DNA of 64,000 bases from Laburnicola sp. R22_1. Taxonomy: Eukaryota; Ascomycota; Dothideomycetes; Pleosporales; Didymosphaeriaceae. This document shows, one piece after another, positions 21,220-34,445 of this stretch. Location: assembly GCA_014281115.1 (NCBI GenBank), contig JACONQ010000020.1, positions 1,488,001 to 1,552,000 of the forward strand, read 5' to 3'. Both the position numbers and the translations under genes were made by a program. Positions within the stretch are counted from its first letter, which is position 1. Each line of letters opens with the position of its first letter. The notes beneath the pieces are model-generated. The model was not told the DNA's origin. It made no database searches and saw nothing but the letters and a program-made list of their open reading frames with translations.

Positions 21220-23032
21220 CTTTACACTCGAGTTAATTATTCTATTAAGTTAATTACTTTGCCAAGACCCCACTAAGTTCTATACTATTTACAATAGTAC
21301 AGAGTTAATATAAACTATTTTTAATAGTCTAAATAGGCTAATCTATTTAGAATCTACTTCTATAGACTACCTATAGGTTATTTTGTTATGCCTAGGCTTG
21401 CCACAGCATCCACAGCGCTGTTAAGCAGATTCGCCTCCATTAGCACGCACCCTCTTCTTTGCCTTTTGCCTATTACTGCGCGCCCTAAACTCCTTTAGAG
21501 TAGCTAGCCGCTAGCCCTCTTTAGCTATAAGGACTCCTTTACGCTGTACTCGCTTTCTTTTCTACAATTTATGTTACGTAGCGGTCTTATTAGCAGCTTA
21601 AAGTTTGGCGTTGCGTTTAGTCATTAATACTAAAGAATGCCCTATTAGCTTAGCGCCTTTAATAAGCTTTTCTACCGCCTTAACTATATAAGTTAGGGAA
21701 CTATCTATATGCCTTTAAATCCTCTGCTTAATTAGCGTCGATTGCGATCTAAGTTCTATACTATTTCGCAGAGTTTGCGACTCCTATATACTATCGCAAA
21801 TAGTACAAAGTGAAAGTGTACGTAGGCGGACGTTAAGCTACAATATTACAACTTCTGGATTATAGAGCACTAGGCTAGCACCTTAAAAGCCTTCTTTAAT
21901 ATTACTTTTAGTAATTAAAGCCTTAAAAGCAGTAATAAAGCAAGGTAGGAACTTAATTTTAGTAATGTGCGTAATGTGGTTGCGTATTAGATTCTTAGCT
22001 TAGCGTCTATACGCCTTTTTTAACGACATAAAATAACCCATATTAAGTGGCTATAAGAGGTGCGATAAATATAGAGGCATACAAAGAGTAATAATATTAC
22101 TCTTTTTATAGTAATTTTGGAATTTAAGTAAGTTGTAACTTTTATAGCTATTAATAATAAGTAAACGTGCTCTACTAGTAGTACGCCTCTTTGTATACTT
22201 ATTAAAGTGCTTTAGCCATTATAGACTAAGCTTATTTATTGTCTAGCTATTCTTAGAGACTACAATAATCTAATTATAAGGTAGATCCTTCTCCTTATAC
22301 TAGGCGGAGAGGTAGTGCTTACCCTTAAAGATAATAAAGGGTGGGATCCACTACTCTATTGCATTAATGCCTTAGATGACTGTTGTCTACTCTCTATTGC
22401 CCTACTGCATCTGCTTTGGCCGTTCTTAACGCTTAGAGCCTATAACTACTACTCTAGTTAATATTATGCCTATTATAAAGCCAGACTCATCGAAATTATA
22501 GGTGCTCTTATTTAGGATACTATACTTAGCCTTTATATTCTCTACAAGTCGGAACCAGCCTTATATTACCTTAGGATCCTCCTAGAGGGCTCTCTTATAG
22601 TCGTACTTTCAATTAAACTTAACTTAAAGCTTTGGCTGGCGTGCAGCTAGTAAAGAGTCAGCTATATCTTTTATGGCATTAAGCTGGGGCGGAAATCCTC
22701 GCGTGTCTAGGTCGAGTATATGCTGCATAATCACCTGCTCCTCTCTTATAGTAAGTCTTATTTTATTAGGTGCGCAGTTGTGTCTAAATATCTTTCTAGC
22801 ACGTTAGTTGCTAAGTGTACTTTAAGAGACGTTATAGAGGGCTGCAGCGCGTTGCTAAGAGAGTGTTGTGTCTTATTTAATAGCCTAGATTGCAAGCTAT
22901 ATACGCGCTTCTTTTAACGCTAGTAGTTTATTGTGTGGTTAAGGCATCGCGGTGTACTATTGCTAATAGTACGTTTTGGTAGAGTCTTAGTAAAGTAATT
23001 AACTTAATGGAATAATCGACTCGAGTGCAAAG
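21220..23032 (-). mobile_element. RIP-degraded Fot1/pogo-type DNA transposon, copy 1
   Basis: About 1.8 kb bounded by long inverted repeats. The left end starts CTTTACACTCGAGT and the right end reads the same on the opposite strand (CTTTGCACTCGAGT); the match continues for roughly 80 bp with scattered C/T and G/A differences. A TA dinucleotide flanks each end (21218-21219 and 23033-23034), the target duplication of Tc1/mariner/pogo elements. The interior, read on the minus strand, has the same layout as the better preserved copy at 27947-29799, with a basic C-terminal region at about 21,400-21,600. All frames are broken by many TAG/TAA codons. Confidence 0.75.
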
Positions 23033-23034
23033 TA

Positions 23035-25757
23035 CGTTATAAGTCTCTAGTGCCTTATTATAGATTTTGTTAATACTAAGTCCTATTAACTAGTATAGAG
23101 CGCTAAGCATATTTATTAGAAGTGAGTATACCTATTCTAGATTAATAAGATATATAACGCTCTATATTTTATTAATAAAAATATTACTTTAATAGAGATT
23201 AGTTAGATAGAGCGCATATAGTCTATTTTAAAAGTTCTACTAAAGAATATAATAGCTAATTTCTCTTAGTAAGACCTTTTAGGCTATTTGTGTTTGGCTA
23301 TTAATGTGATTAAAGACTATATTAGGCTAATTTAGAAAGCGGTAGTTATAGTAATTAAGAAGGTTAGAGATATATATCTTAATAGACGCATATATTATAT
23401 TCTATTTAATTACTCTTAGAGCTCTATAGCGTTCTATAGTAGTAAGAGTAAATATAAGTAGCTAGTTTAAAAGTGCTATAGTTTTATTATTATACAATAT
23501 AAATAATCTAATCTATAGTAAAGGTATATAGGCTAAAAATAGAGTAATACGTGTAAGATCTTTAAATAAGTTTGCTCTCAATATAGGATCCCCCTTATAT
23601 TCCTTCTAAAATATAAATAATATTTTCTTATTACTTACTTTAATCTATTATAAAAGTAGATATCTAGTATTTAGCAAATACGTACTTAAATAGTAGACAT
23701 ATTTAAGTTATAATAGAATAAAAAAATAAAGATAGTGTAGAGGTAGCGGCAAAGCAAGCATAGAATTTATATATATAGGAGATAGTATACTATATAAGTA
23801 AACTAAATACGCGGAATATTAGCTTTTAAATGCTTCTAAAGGCTTAATAGAGCGTATATTATAGCTATTAGAAAATCTAAAGCCTAATAAGTTAGGTATT
23901 TTTACCTTTACATAGTTATCCTATATTTAAACATATGTAGCTACTTTATAACTAATCTTTTTATTTATACTACTAATATTTTTATCTAGTATATAAGCTA
24001 TTAGACACCTTATAAGCACTATCTTATTTAGCTATCTATTTTAGCCTTCTACTATAATAGAAATATAAACGTTAAAGCTTTTATAAATCTACTCCTTCTA
24101 ATATAATATAATATATTGTGCTTAGTTTACTCTAAAATAGTATGTAGTAAGAGCCTAGATATTACTAGTATACTTCAAAAGATAAGTATATATATTATAG
24201 GTTTCTTATATATAAGCAAGCTTTGTTAATATATTTAATTAGTAGTTAACTACTAACTAGAATTTAATCTACCTATAAAGAAGATCTAATGCAGCTAGCA
24301 TAGAGTAAAAGGAAGTAGAAAAAGTAAGAACTATAATTATTAATAAGTCTAATTTATAGTTTATAAGAGTTTTAAGTATAAAGTAGGTAAATATAAAAAG
24401 GGTCTTATAACATAATAAGTTTTATTAGGGGTAGCGCTATTTAGTTACCGCCTTCTTAGCTCGTTTTAGACTGCTACCTACCCCTTATTAGCGCTAAGCC
24501 TAGGGTATTAAAACTTCTCGCTAACTCTAACATAGCTCTAGAACTAGTCTAATAGCTATATTTAATTTAGTTTCTTAGCACCTACTAAAATAAAACTAAG
24601 GCAACAAAGTTAAAAGCTCTTAGAAAAATAGTTAATTTTACACTAATTCTAGTACATTAGAAAAGTTTTTCTACTTAACTATACGAATTATATGTAGACG
24701 TATATAGACTTATATATTTATACGCATTTTTACATAAGTAATTTACTAGTATAAAAATACTTAGAGATGTATAAATATACGCAGACTTACGCAGATGTAC
24801 ACAAATAGCCTAAATAAGTAATTTTTTAAAGCTTTATAACTTGTTTACTAGTAAAGCTATAATTTTAATCTTTTAATAGATTTATAGAGAAAATACTAGT
24901 CTTTAATTATTTAATTTAAAAATACTATATTTATTACGTAATAAGTTAGTAATTAATAAGAAACTCTTTATTTTACTAGTTATTATATATATTACGTAAT
25001 ATTATTATATAAAACTATAGTACTAATGAATTATTATATAAATTTTTACTTTGTTTATAATTACTACCTTTTTTATACTCTTTTTAATTACTAAGTAGAG
25101 GGCTCTACTTTGTTTATTATATTATTTAAGATAAAAGCCTTTGTTGTACTACCCCTAGGTAGTTAATATAACGTCATACATATAAATTTTTAAAAAAGTT
25201 ATAATAATAATAAAGTAGATAAAAAGTTATTAAAGTTTAAACTTTTTAAAATAGTGTTCTTTGCTAAGCTACTAATTTTCGCCTAATCTAATTCTTTTAA
25301 ATAATTATAAAACTAAATTTTTCTATTATTAAACCTATAAAACTTAGAATTTAGGGTTAGGTAGAAGTTTTATATAATAAGATAGTAATTTGTACTATTA
25401 TATTAACTAGAAATTACTATCTAGTAAGAGACTTTAATTTTATACTTTAAAAATCTTTTTTAAAAGCTTAGTAAGCTGCTTACTAAGCTTTTTTAAATTT
25501 TAGCTAATTAAAGAGCTTTATTTGCTAATTAATTAGTATTATTTTAATAGCATAGGTGCCCTATATACTCTAGGTGCACTAGCAGTATAGGTGCACATCC
25601 TTACGCAATTGTATATATGCGCACGCTAAAAGAAAAGTAGTATTACTAGTGTGCTATAAGCGTATTTAGTACGTAGGCATGTGTAGGCGTGCTTAGAGCC
25701 ACTTAGGTGTCCTAGGTACTTATACTCGCTAAAAGCTTTTTCTAATATAGTATAATG
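23035..25757. other. RIP-mutated AT-rich DNA, unidentified repeat remains
   Basis: About 2.7 kb of TA-rich sequence with no open frame of note. A patch near 24,590-24,660 resembles another near 41,215-41,290, so at least part is a dispersed repeat. One copy of the ~105-bp dispersed repeat is described separately (25074-25178). The original element types are no longer recognisable. Confidence 0.6.
25074..25178 (+). repeat. ~105-bp dispersed repeat, RIP-mutated copy
   Basis: Aligns by eye to the well-preserved copies at 36214-36318 and 42614-42719: TACTCTTTTTAATTACTAAG, then AAAAGCCTTTGTTGTAC and CCCCTAGGTAGTTAAT. Differences are mainly C to T and G to A. Confidence 0.7.
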
Positions 25758-25759
25758 TA

Positions 25760-27783
25760 TTAGACTACTAAGCTAGTTAGACTACTAAGCTAGTTAGTTT
25801 TTCTTAGTAACAATAACTTAAGATTCCCTATTAGTATTATTACTACTAACACTATCTAAAAATATCTCTATAAGCGTAATATCTAATTTAGAAGATAACT
25901 CTTTAGTCTTCTAATAAGTTTTTATATTATGCCTAGTTTCTCTACACTTACTATATTAGTGTTATATTAAAGGTGCCTTTTTAGAGACACTACTACTACG
26001 CGTCTTCTTAGATAAATTTACCCTTATAAATAGACTTATAGCTACCTAATCTACTATCTATCTAAAGTCTAGGGTGCCTTCTTACTAAATCTACTTTCTT
26101 TTATGCAATTTTCGCTTAGTTAATATCTTTATTTTCTTATATAGTTCTATAATCAAGCTTATTATTAATACACCTTAGTATATAAAAGTCTTAGTACCTT
26201 TTATAAGCTGCGTAAGCTTATTAGGGATAGTAGTAGGTAATTTTCTAACAGATTCTATTACTAATTTTATCTAGGACCTAAGTTTAGCTGTGTTACTTAG
26301 GGTTTTAGACTGCTAGAGTGCCTTAAAAAAAGATTGTTTTAGTAGGATGCGTAATCGCATATCTAGGCGATCTAGTACTATACCTAGACTTAATAGAATA
26401 AGGCTAGATGCCTTAAAAGCCTTCTTATAGTTTTCTAATATAAATATATTAAAAAACGCATTATAAAAGGCTAGAAGAAAGCCTTTTTTATTAATATAGT
26501 AGACGCGTTTTCTTGCTAAGTCTTAAACGTGTTAGAAGTACTTTAGCTTTAGTAGTGCAAAATAAACTATATTAAGTAGCTAGAGGATATACAATAAATA
26601 CGCTAGTATATAGAGTGTTAGAATTTTCTATTCTAGATAGTAGTCCTTAAAATTCTAGAATTAGTAGCTCTTATAGCTATCTAGAATTAGCAGCCTCTAT
26701 AATCCTATTTAGCGCGCCTTTATATACGCGTTAAAGTGCTTTAACTATATAATTCTAAGTTTATTATTTATCTAGCTATTATTAGAGATAAATAGCTTCT
26801 AATTATAGGAAATATTAGCCTCCTTATACTACGCTAAGATATAGACTTGCTCTTTATAGATAATAAATAGTAGGATAGTATATTTAATAGCGTAAATACT
26901 TTAAATAACTATTACCTACTTCCAATTACCTAGTTAAACTATTATTAGTTAAGCACGTCTTTCTAAACCAATTACAATTTTTATTAAGCTAATAATTTCT
27001 ATCTAGAAGCCTATCTTATTAAAGTTGTAGATATTCTTATCTAGTATACTATAGTTAGCTTTTATATCCTCTACAAGCTAGAACTATATATTTATTACCT
27101 CTAGATCCTTTTATTATATTTTCTATTAATTCTTTACTTAATTCTAGGCTATTTTTAGCTTAGGCATATGCAATATAAAGCGTTTACTTTAATTTATACC
27201 TATAGGGCCTTTATACCTAATAGCTAGTAGTTTATTAGCTATATTTTTTACCTTATAATGCTAGGGCACAAATTCTTGCAAATTAAGATTAAAAATATAT
27301 TAGATAATATAAGACTGCCGCATGGCTGTATGGTCGATCCTTGGTCACATGACCTTGGCCGGAATAACCTTATGCCTAGCCTCACCCATACACCTTTAGG
27401 CCCTCGATCCTCCATAGTAATAACACACCTCTTTTCTTATAGTCAATCTATATTACTATAAATTACTGTGATCTTCACTATCTTACAGATAAGCGTCTAC
27501 TCTTTAGTTATAATAAGAAGGTCTTTATTAGGACAGGTATTTGCTCTAGATTAAATTCTATTATATTAATTAGTAAGGGTAGATCTTAAGATATTATACG
27601 CGTTAGCGGCACATTGTAGGCTTAAAAATTGCTTTTCTTAATAGGCTTAAAGGGCAAAATTAACTTTGCCTTCTTTATTAGATAATAACGCGTTATGTTA
27701 TTAAGACATTGTTAGAAAAGTATGGTGGTGATAATCTTGGCAAAACTAACCAGCTTAGTAGTCTGACTAGCTCGGTAGTCCAA
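25760..27783 (-). mobile_element. RIP-degraded pogo-type DNA transposon, copy 2
   Basis: About 2.0 kb. The left end starts TTAGACTACTAAGCTAGT, with the same motif repeated once directly behind. The right end, read in reverse, starts TTGGACTACCGAGCTAGT, also followed by a second copy. TA flanks both ends (25758-25759, 27784-27785). The interior resembles the other degraded copies and is RIP-mutated; all frames are broken. A short GC-normal insertion sits at 27310-27417. Confidence 0.72.
27310..27417. mobile_element. 108-bp unmutated insertion inside degraded transposon copy 2
   Basis: In an otherwise AT-rich element this stretch has normal GC and intact CA/TG steps (for example TGGTCACATGACCTTGGCC). 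Copy 1 lacks it at the matching place. A 5-bp direct repeat, TAATA, flanks it (27305-27309 and 27418-27422). It looks like a small non-autonomous element that arrived after RIP acted on its host, but I do not recognise its family. Confidence 0.5.
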
Positions 27784-27816
27784 TACATTAATTCTTTTTT
27801 TAATAATTACTTTTTT

Positions 27817-27920
27817 ACGCTCTTTTTAATTACTAAATAAGAGTCTCTATATTGTTTATTATATTATTTAAGATAAAAGCCTTTATTATTCTGCTTCTAA
27901 ATAGATAATTTAATAATATT
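27817..27920 (+). repeat. ~105-bp dispersed repeat, RIP-mutated copy
   Basis: Begins ACGCTCTTTTTAATTACTAA and continues with AAAAGCCTTTATTATTCTGC, matching the intact copies with C to T and G to A changes. It lies directly between two degraded transposons. Confidence 0.65.
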
Positions 27921-27946
27921 TACTTATATTTTTTTTTAGTAATATA

Positions 27947-29799
27947 TTTACAAGCGAGCTGTGAATACAAGCGAGCTACGAATCCCACTAAGTCTCTAAG
28001 CCTTTCGCAGCATATAAATTCACAACGCATTAATATTCTATTAATATAATAGCTATCCTAAATTAAGCAGTATCTATAGAAGCCTTCTTACACGTGCGCG
28101 AGTTATGCCTAGGCTCCCTACAGCGCCTGCAGTACGCAGAAGCCTGCCGGCTCGCACCTAACTGCGCCTTGCCTTGCCGTATTTCTCTCTCTAGTTGCTG
28201 CTTAATAGCCTTTTGAGTAATAATATCCTCTTCCTCTGCCTTTGATAGAGTGCCTCGCTTTTGGATCCGCTTCTTTTTACGCTGTTTACGCGTTATGGCT
28301 GCCTTATTTGCCCTTTATAGAGTAGCTATCTCCTTGCGCATAAGTACTATTAAATGCGCCATTCTCTTAGCGCCTCTTATAAGCTAATTAAGCGACTAGA
28401 TAACTAAGGTAGGAGAGAATCCCTAATGCCTTCAAATCCGCTCACAAACTAGAGTTAACTAAGCGCCTAGCTCGCGTGCGTTGCTTAGTGTTGCAGACTC
28501 CTATAGGGCCTCTAGTAGGGCTGCTAGCGCTAGCGCTGGCGACGGTGTACAAAGCTTAATATTAAGCTTTAAGAGCACTGCCTCTAGATTGTATAGGACT
28601 AGCCTAGAGCCTTAAAAGCTTGCGTAGATATTCTTCTTTGTAATTAACTAGTTATAGGCGACGCGAAAGGCTAGTAGAAACTTAAGCTTAGTAATATAGT
28701 TAATATAGTTGCGTATTAGGCCCTTAATCTAGCGCCCATACGTCCGCTTTAACGGCGAGAAGCAGCCCACATTAAGTGACTATAGGAGATGTAACGAATA
28801 TAGTGGCATGCATAGGGTATAGATCTTATTATTCCTACAGATCTCCTAGAATTTAAGTAAGTTGTGGCTTTTATAGCTATTAAGTATTAGGAGCTAACGC
28901 GCGCCTACTCTACGCTCTACTATATGCTTAATAAAGTGCTGTAGCTAGATAACACTAAGCTTATTTATAGTCTACCTATTATTACTAAGACTAATAGTCT
29001 AGTTACCTAGTATATTATCGCCCTTGTACTAGGCCGAGAGGTAGTACTTACCAGCGAAGATAACAAAGGGCAGGATTGCCCACCCAGCAGCGTTAATTCT
29101 GTGGATTATTGTTACCCACTTACGATTACCTGGCTGGATTACTTTTGGCTAACCACGTCTCTCTAAGCCTATAATAACTAGCTAGGAGGATATCTTGCCC
29201 ATTAGAAAGCCAGTCTTGTTAAAGTTAAAGGTGTCCTTATCGCAGATACCGTAGGTGGCCTTTATATGTGCTACTAGCTCAAACTAGGCCTATATAGCTG
29301 TCGGGTCCTCGCAGAGAGCTTGCTATTAATTATAGGCTCGATTAAATCGCGTTATGAGGCTGTCTGTTCGCTTAACAAAGTTTCTAGACTACTACTAGCC
29401 AACGTGGCCTGCGCTACGCTTAGTGAGCAGCTTATTCGCTATATCTTATATAGCACCTAGAGTAAGCGCAAAGCCTCGCGAATCTAGGTTAAGTATATAC
29501 TTAATAATAATCTCCTCTTCTAGCTTAGTAAGCTTCTTTAATTTAGGCTCACAATTGCGTTACGCAGTAGTTCCAGTGCGTTGGCTGCGAAGCGTGCTTT
29601 TAGGAATGTTAAACGTCGCTACAGCGCGATTAACACTCTGGATCTAATTCTAATTAATAGCCAATATAGCTAGAAAGACATCTGCTTCGTTATAGGGCAA
29701 TCGAATAAGTGTTAGTTAAGCTATTATAGTTAATAGGTAACGCATTATAGAAAGGTAGTAGGGTTTATAGCTTACTTATATTTATAGCTCGCTTGTAAA
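27947..29799 (-). mobile_element. RIP-degraded Fot1-type transposon, copy 3, best preserved of the old group
   Basis: About 1.85 kb with ~40-bp inverted ends: the left begins TTTACAAGCGAGCT and repeats the AAGCGAGCT core once; the right end matches in reverse. On the minus strand a transposase of the DDE type (PF03184) can be followed from about 29,740 down to 28,070. Recognisable are an N-terminal helix-turn-helix region, FNKTGFLMGK around the first Asp, and a basic C-terminal tail (KQRKKKRIQKRG). The frame is broken by many TAG/TAA codons at former Gln and Trp positions. The terminal TA duplication is clear at the left only. Confidence 0.75.
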
Positions 29800-31505
29800 C
29801 ACGTTAATATATAAAATAAAAAAGTAGCTAGTAAAAAAAATAGCTTAAAATAAGTAAGTATTAAAAAGGCTAAAGTTATAAAAACTACTTAGCTAATAAT
29901 AACTTATAGTTAATATAAATAAGTTAGTACTTATAGCCATAGCCTTTGGCGAAGGTTTCTCCGCTCCGCTCTCCGCGTCTATAGCTAACTCCTTTTTTAT
30001 CCATCTCTTTAATTAATTAATGGCTATTAACCCTAACAGTCTAGCACGCGTCTGCATTTACACCCACGTTATAGATATGCTAGGCGATTCTCTCTACTGC
30101 GTAGAAACGTTAAGTTGACAGTTTTGCAGCTAAATACTTAAATAACCTTTCTAACTAATGCTAGAACTTTTAGGATACAACTATAGCCACATACCTCCTT
30201 TGTTTAATTTATCTAATCTAGTATTAGTTTGGTTTGTCTGCGACCTTAACGTAACGTGCGAGTTTACTAAGAAATATCTTAATAATATCTTACACTACGT
30301 CTATATAGTAAGCTAATAACACACTAGCAAACTATAAGTTTATTATTATCTCTAGAGCTTGGCTGCTTATGTCTATTTATAGGGAGTTTACCTCGCAGAA
30401 TACTTAGATTAATAAGGCTAGAGAAAAGGCGAAGATTTATACATAGAGTAGAAGAGAGAAATAAGCAAAGTTATATAAGATACGTAATAGCCAATTTAAA
30501 AGGAGACTAGACTAGAGATTAATAAATAACTATTGCACTACTGTTAAGATTTATAAGGTCTCTTGCGAAGTCTCTCTACTATATTTAGAATAATCTTAGT
30601 TAGGCTTATCTTCACTAGCAATATAAATTACGTTTCGCTATATATATACTAGTCTGTTAAGGTAGATAAGTGCGCACTTTATAATATACTTTAGTTTTAT
30701 ATTATTATATAGCTTCTATCTATCTTCTCTTTGTTAGTGTATAGGTGCACATCTAAAAAATACATAGACGTTAGAGCACATCTATTACTTTGTTAAAAGA
30801 ATCCTAAGCTTCTTATAATGGATTATCTAATACCTCCTAATAATAATAGTAGAAAACTAACAAACGAATAGTAAGCTAGTAATAATTAAGTGTGTGGGTG
30901 CTTATTAATACTTAGATAATTCGATATGGGTTGCGATGCCTTATTTAGTTAGGGTGGACCAGAGCACTTAACGTTGCGGTTCGATGAAGATTAGTCTTAA
31001 GAACGATTTTGCGAAATCTAGAGGCGGATTAGATATAGGAGATTGGACAGACTTATATTTACCTAAATATTCTTGCTCGCTAGCTAGGGCATTAGTAAAT
31101 CCTATTAGTTTAAGCTAAATTAGCATTAATCGCCTGGGTATTTATTAGTCGTATACAATAGGACTAAAAGCACTATATTATAAGTTAAGGTCATGCGCAC
31201 AAAAATGTATAATATATTCTATATTACAATAGCTATTTATAGTAGGGCTTTTAATAAACATATTCTATTTAGTTATATACTATAATTAATAAAATCGACT
31301 ATAATTACATAATAACACTAATATAGTTTATTAAAAAGAAGTCTAGATAATATTTACAGCTATTAAAAGCGTATAAGCGCTGGCAAAATGCACAATATAG
31401 CGGGCCCTTTATCTATCCAGCTAGCTAATAATATCACGTAAAAATTCTACGGTGGAGCAGCCAAATTTAACAGTTTTATTTATTTATTCATATCTATTTA
31501 TAGTT
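29800..31505. other. RIP-mutated AT-rich DNA, unidentified
   Basis: About 1.7 kb with intermediate AT content. Parts such as 29,935-30,010 and 30,900-31,180 keep more GC and may be remains of another element or of lost host DNA. No frame of useful length and no domain is visible. Confidence 0.5.
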
Positions 31506-32327
31506 AATCTAACCTAGATTATAAGTAAGTCGCTCTTATAAGCGAGTCGCCTACCTTATTAACTCTCTTAGTCTTTTATAGCCTGTACATCTATAACGCA
31601 ATAAAATAATATTAATATAAGAGCTATCCTAGTTTAAGTAGTATCTATAGTACGCTTTTTACACGTTTATAAGTTATGGCCAGTCTCTCTACAGCGACCG
31701 CAGCGCGCTAAGGCCTACTAGCTTATACCTGATCGCGCCTTGCCTTAACGCGTTTCTTCCTTAAGTTGCTACTTAACAGCCCTTTAAGTAATAATATCCT
31801 CTCCCTCTGCCTTTAATAGGGTGCCTTGCTTCTAGATCCGCTTCTTTTTACGATTCTTGCGCGTTGTGGCGGCCTTATTTGCTCTCTTAAGGCTTAAGAT
31901 TTACTTGCGTATAAGCGCCATTTAATACATTGCTTTAGAAGAGCCTCTTTCTAGCTAATTAAGCCTCTTAATAATAGAAGTAGGTGACAAGCTCTTATGC
32001 GCGCGAATCCGCTCGCGAATTAACATTAATTAAGCCTCTAGTTCGCGCACATTGCTGGGTATTTTAGCCTCCCACATAGCCTCTAGTAGGGTTGCTGGCA
32101 ACGGCGTCCTTAGCTTAACATTAAGCTTTAAGATTACTACCTCTAGATTGTGTGGGGCTAGTCTGGCGCCCTAAAAGCTTGCGCAGATATTCTCCTTTGT
32201 AATTAACTAGCTGTAGGCGGCGCGGAAGGCAGGTAGGAACTTAAGCTTAGTGATATAGTTAATATGGTCGCGTATTAGGCTCGACACTTGGCACCCGTAC
32301 GCCCACTTTAATGGCGAGAAACAGCTA

Positions 32328-34445
32328 CCGTATTCGGCCACTCAACGCACAGTTAACACTAAAAATCGTATATTTTCAACACCTCATAACTCCACCAATA
32401 TGGACCCGATCGACGCAGCTGTTGAAGCTTTAAAATCCCTGGAGCTAGGAGAACGTCCTAATATATCCCAGGTTGCTCGGGAGTACGGCGTTGAGCGGTC
32501 GCGGCTCTCGAAGCGCTATCGAGGGGTTCAGGGCACCTATGCAACTCGGGCCGAAAAAAAGCGACTCCTCAACAATACACAGGAAAAACAGCTACTACAG
32601 TACATTAATAAGCTGTGTGTACAAGGCCTACCCCCTACGAGAGAGATGATACGAAATTTCGCTGGAGAAATAGCATATTAAGAGCTAGGAAATCACTGGG
32701 TTAATCGCTACATTGCGCGGCATCAAATTAACCTTATATTGCGATGGACATCTGGTATCGATAGCCAGCGCTACAAAGCCGATTCAGCCTTCAAATACGC
32801 CCTCTATTTCAAGCTTTTAGACGATAAGATCAAGCAGTACAACATCGCACCGTCAAATATATACAATATGGATGAGAAGGGCTTCTTGATCGGGGTAGTG
32901 TCAAAAATGAAGCGCGTGTTCTCTCGACAGCGATATAAGCAAGGAGGCGTCAAGCAGGTACTCTAGGACGGCAATAGAGAGTGGATAACGACGATAGCTT
33001 GTATATGCGCCGACGGTAGCTCTCTCAAACCTGCCCTAATATATTAGGCGGCTTCTGGCAACATCTAGGACACATGGCTACAAGATTTCAATCCTCAAGA
33101 GCACTAGGCCTTTTTCGCCTCATCACCATCTGGATGGACAAACAACGAACTTGGGATTGCCTGGCTTAAGAGGTGCTTTCAAGAGGAGACTAAGAAGAAG
33201 GCAAAGCGCGACTATCGACTCCTAATTCTTGATGGGCATGGCTCACACGTTACTATGGAGTTTATCGAGTTCTGCAATTAAAATCGAATCCTCCTAGCTA
33301 TCTACCCGCCGCATTCAACTCATACGCTACAGCCTCTAGATGTCTGCCTTTTTAAGCCTCTTTTAGCTGCATATACAAAAGAGCTCTCCGAATTCATGTA
33401 CAACAGCCAAGGACTCACATCTATCACTAAGCGCGACTTCTTCCGCTTCTTCTATAAGGCATACAGAGTTGCATTCGCCAAAGAAACAATCATTAACGCC
33501 TTTAAAGTTACTGGCATCTCTCCGCTAAATAGCAACGCTATATTAAAGAAATTTAAGGATCTAGAGCCTAAGAGGCCATCAAGCAGCGATAGCACGTTGT
33601 CAGTACTCTCTGCAAGCGATTGGCGTAAAATTGAAGGACTTCTACAACAGGTAGTTGAGGATCTTAATAATAAACGCGTCTCGCAGCTGTCTCACACAAT
33701 ACACGCAATAGCGACTTAGAAACAGCTTGTCCAGCACGAAAACGATCGCCTTAGAGATGCCCTTTTCAATAAGAAGAAGCGCCGTAAGCGTGGCAAGGCA
33801 TTACTACTTGAACCCTCTAAAATTACGCTGGCGGCGCCGTCTTCTGGTTGCTATCAAAAGTTGAGGCTGCCCGCAATCGCCAGGCTGAAAAAGACGCTAA
33901 AGCAGAAGAACTACAACACCAGAAGGAGCGCGACAAGCTAGCTAAGGAGCAGAAAAAGCAGGAGAAACAGGCTATGCTTGAGCAGAGGGCGCAGAAAAGG
34001 ATGGCTGCAAAAGAGGTTAGGTTGCAAGAACAGCAGAGGAAGGCGGGCAGAGCGCGAAGAAGATCTACTTGCGCGCGCAGCTGAAAAGCAACTCAGGACT
34101 GATATACAATTGGCTAAAAAGGGTAAGGCGCGTAGCCTCGAGGCTCCTGCACCTCCTGCTCATGTTATTGAGGACCTAGAGGTTGATGTTAAGGATCTAT
34201 TAGTTATTGAAGGGGTGGTGGAGGCATCTGGCCTATTAACGCGCACTCGCAAAGTACGCCTCCCACAGAGGTATCACACGTAGTTTATTGTTGCCAATCG
34301 ATTTATTAAGCTTCTGCAAATGCTACTCTAAAAAATCTAGTGATTTTACGATATATATAGAGCTCTGCAGCTTCAAAAGTAATAGTTGTGGCTATCCTCA
34401 AACTGTGCGTTGAGTGGGGTCTGTGCGTTGAGTGGCCGAATTCGG
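32328..34445 (+). mobile_element. nested pogo-type DNA transposon with 25-bp inverted repeats
   Basis: A 2118-bp element inserted in degraded copy 4. The left end begins CCGTATTCGGCCACTCAACG and the right end, in reverse, CCGAATTCGGCCACTCAACG; the 25-bp ends differ at one base. TA is duplicated on both sides (32326-32327 and 34446-34447). Next to the right end a further partial copy of the inner end (ACTCAACGCACAG) is repeated. Base composition is nearly normal, so it arrived after most of the mutation of its host element. It contains one transposase gene, described separately. Confidence 0.9.
32400..34283 (+). pseudogene. pogo/Fot-type DDE transposase, inactivated by RIP-like stops and frameshifts
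   Basis: The N-terminus (from MDPIDAAVEAL) has a psq-type helix-turn-helix, ISQVAREYGVERSRLSKRY, then a CENP-B-like DNA-binding region. The DDE_1 catalytic core (PF03184) follows: YNMDEKGFLIG has the first Asp, LILDGHGSHVT the second, and PPHSTHTLQPLDV the last motif. A Lys/Glu-rich coiled tail comes next. The frame is broken by TAA or TAG at 32679, 32964, 33045, 33069, 33105, 33279 and 33717 (approximate). Most fit CAG-to-TAG or CAA-to-TAA changes, the favoured RIP context. Two compensating frame changes lie near 33,850 and 34,040. The copy cannot encode a complete transposase. Confidence 0.88.

Noticed and set aside
21380..29760. CRISPR-like or satellite array in the AT-rich block
   Set aside because: The repeats are inverted transposon ends and dispersed copies, not regularly spaced direct repeats with spacers.
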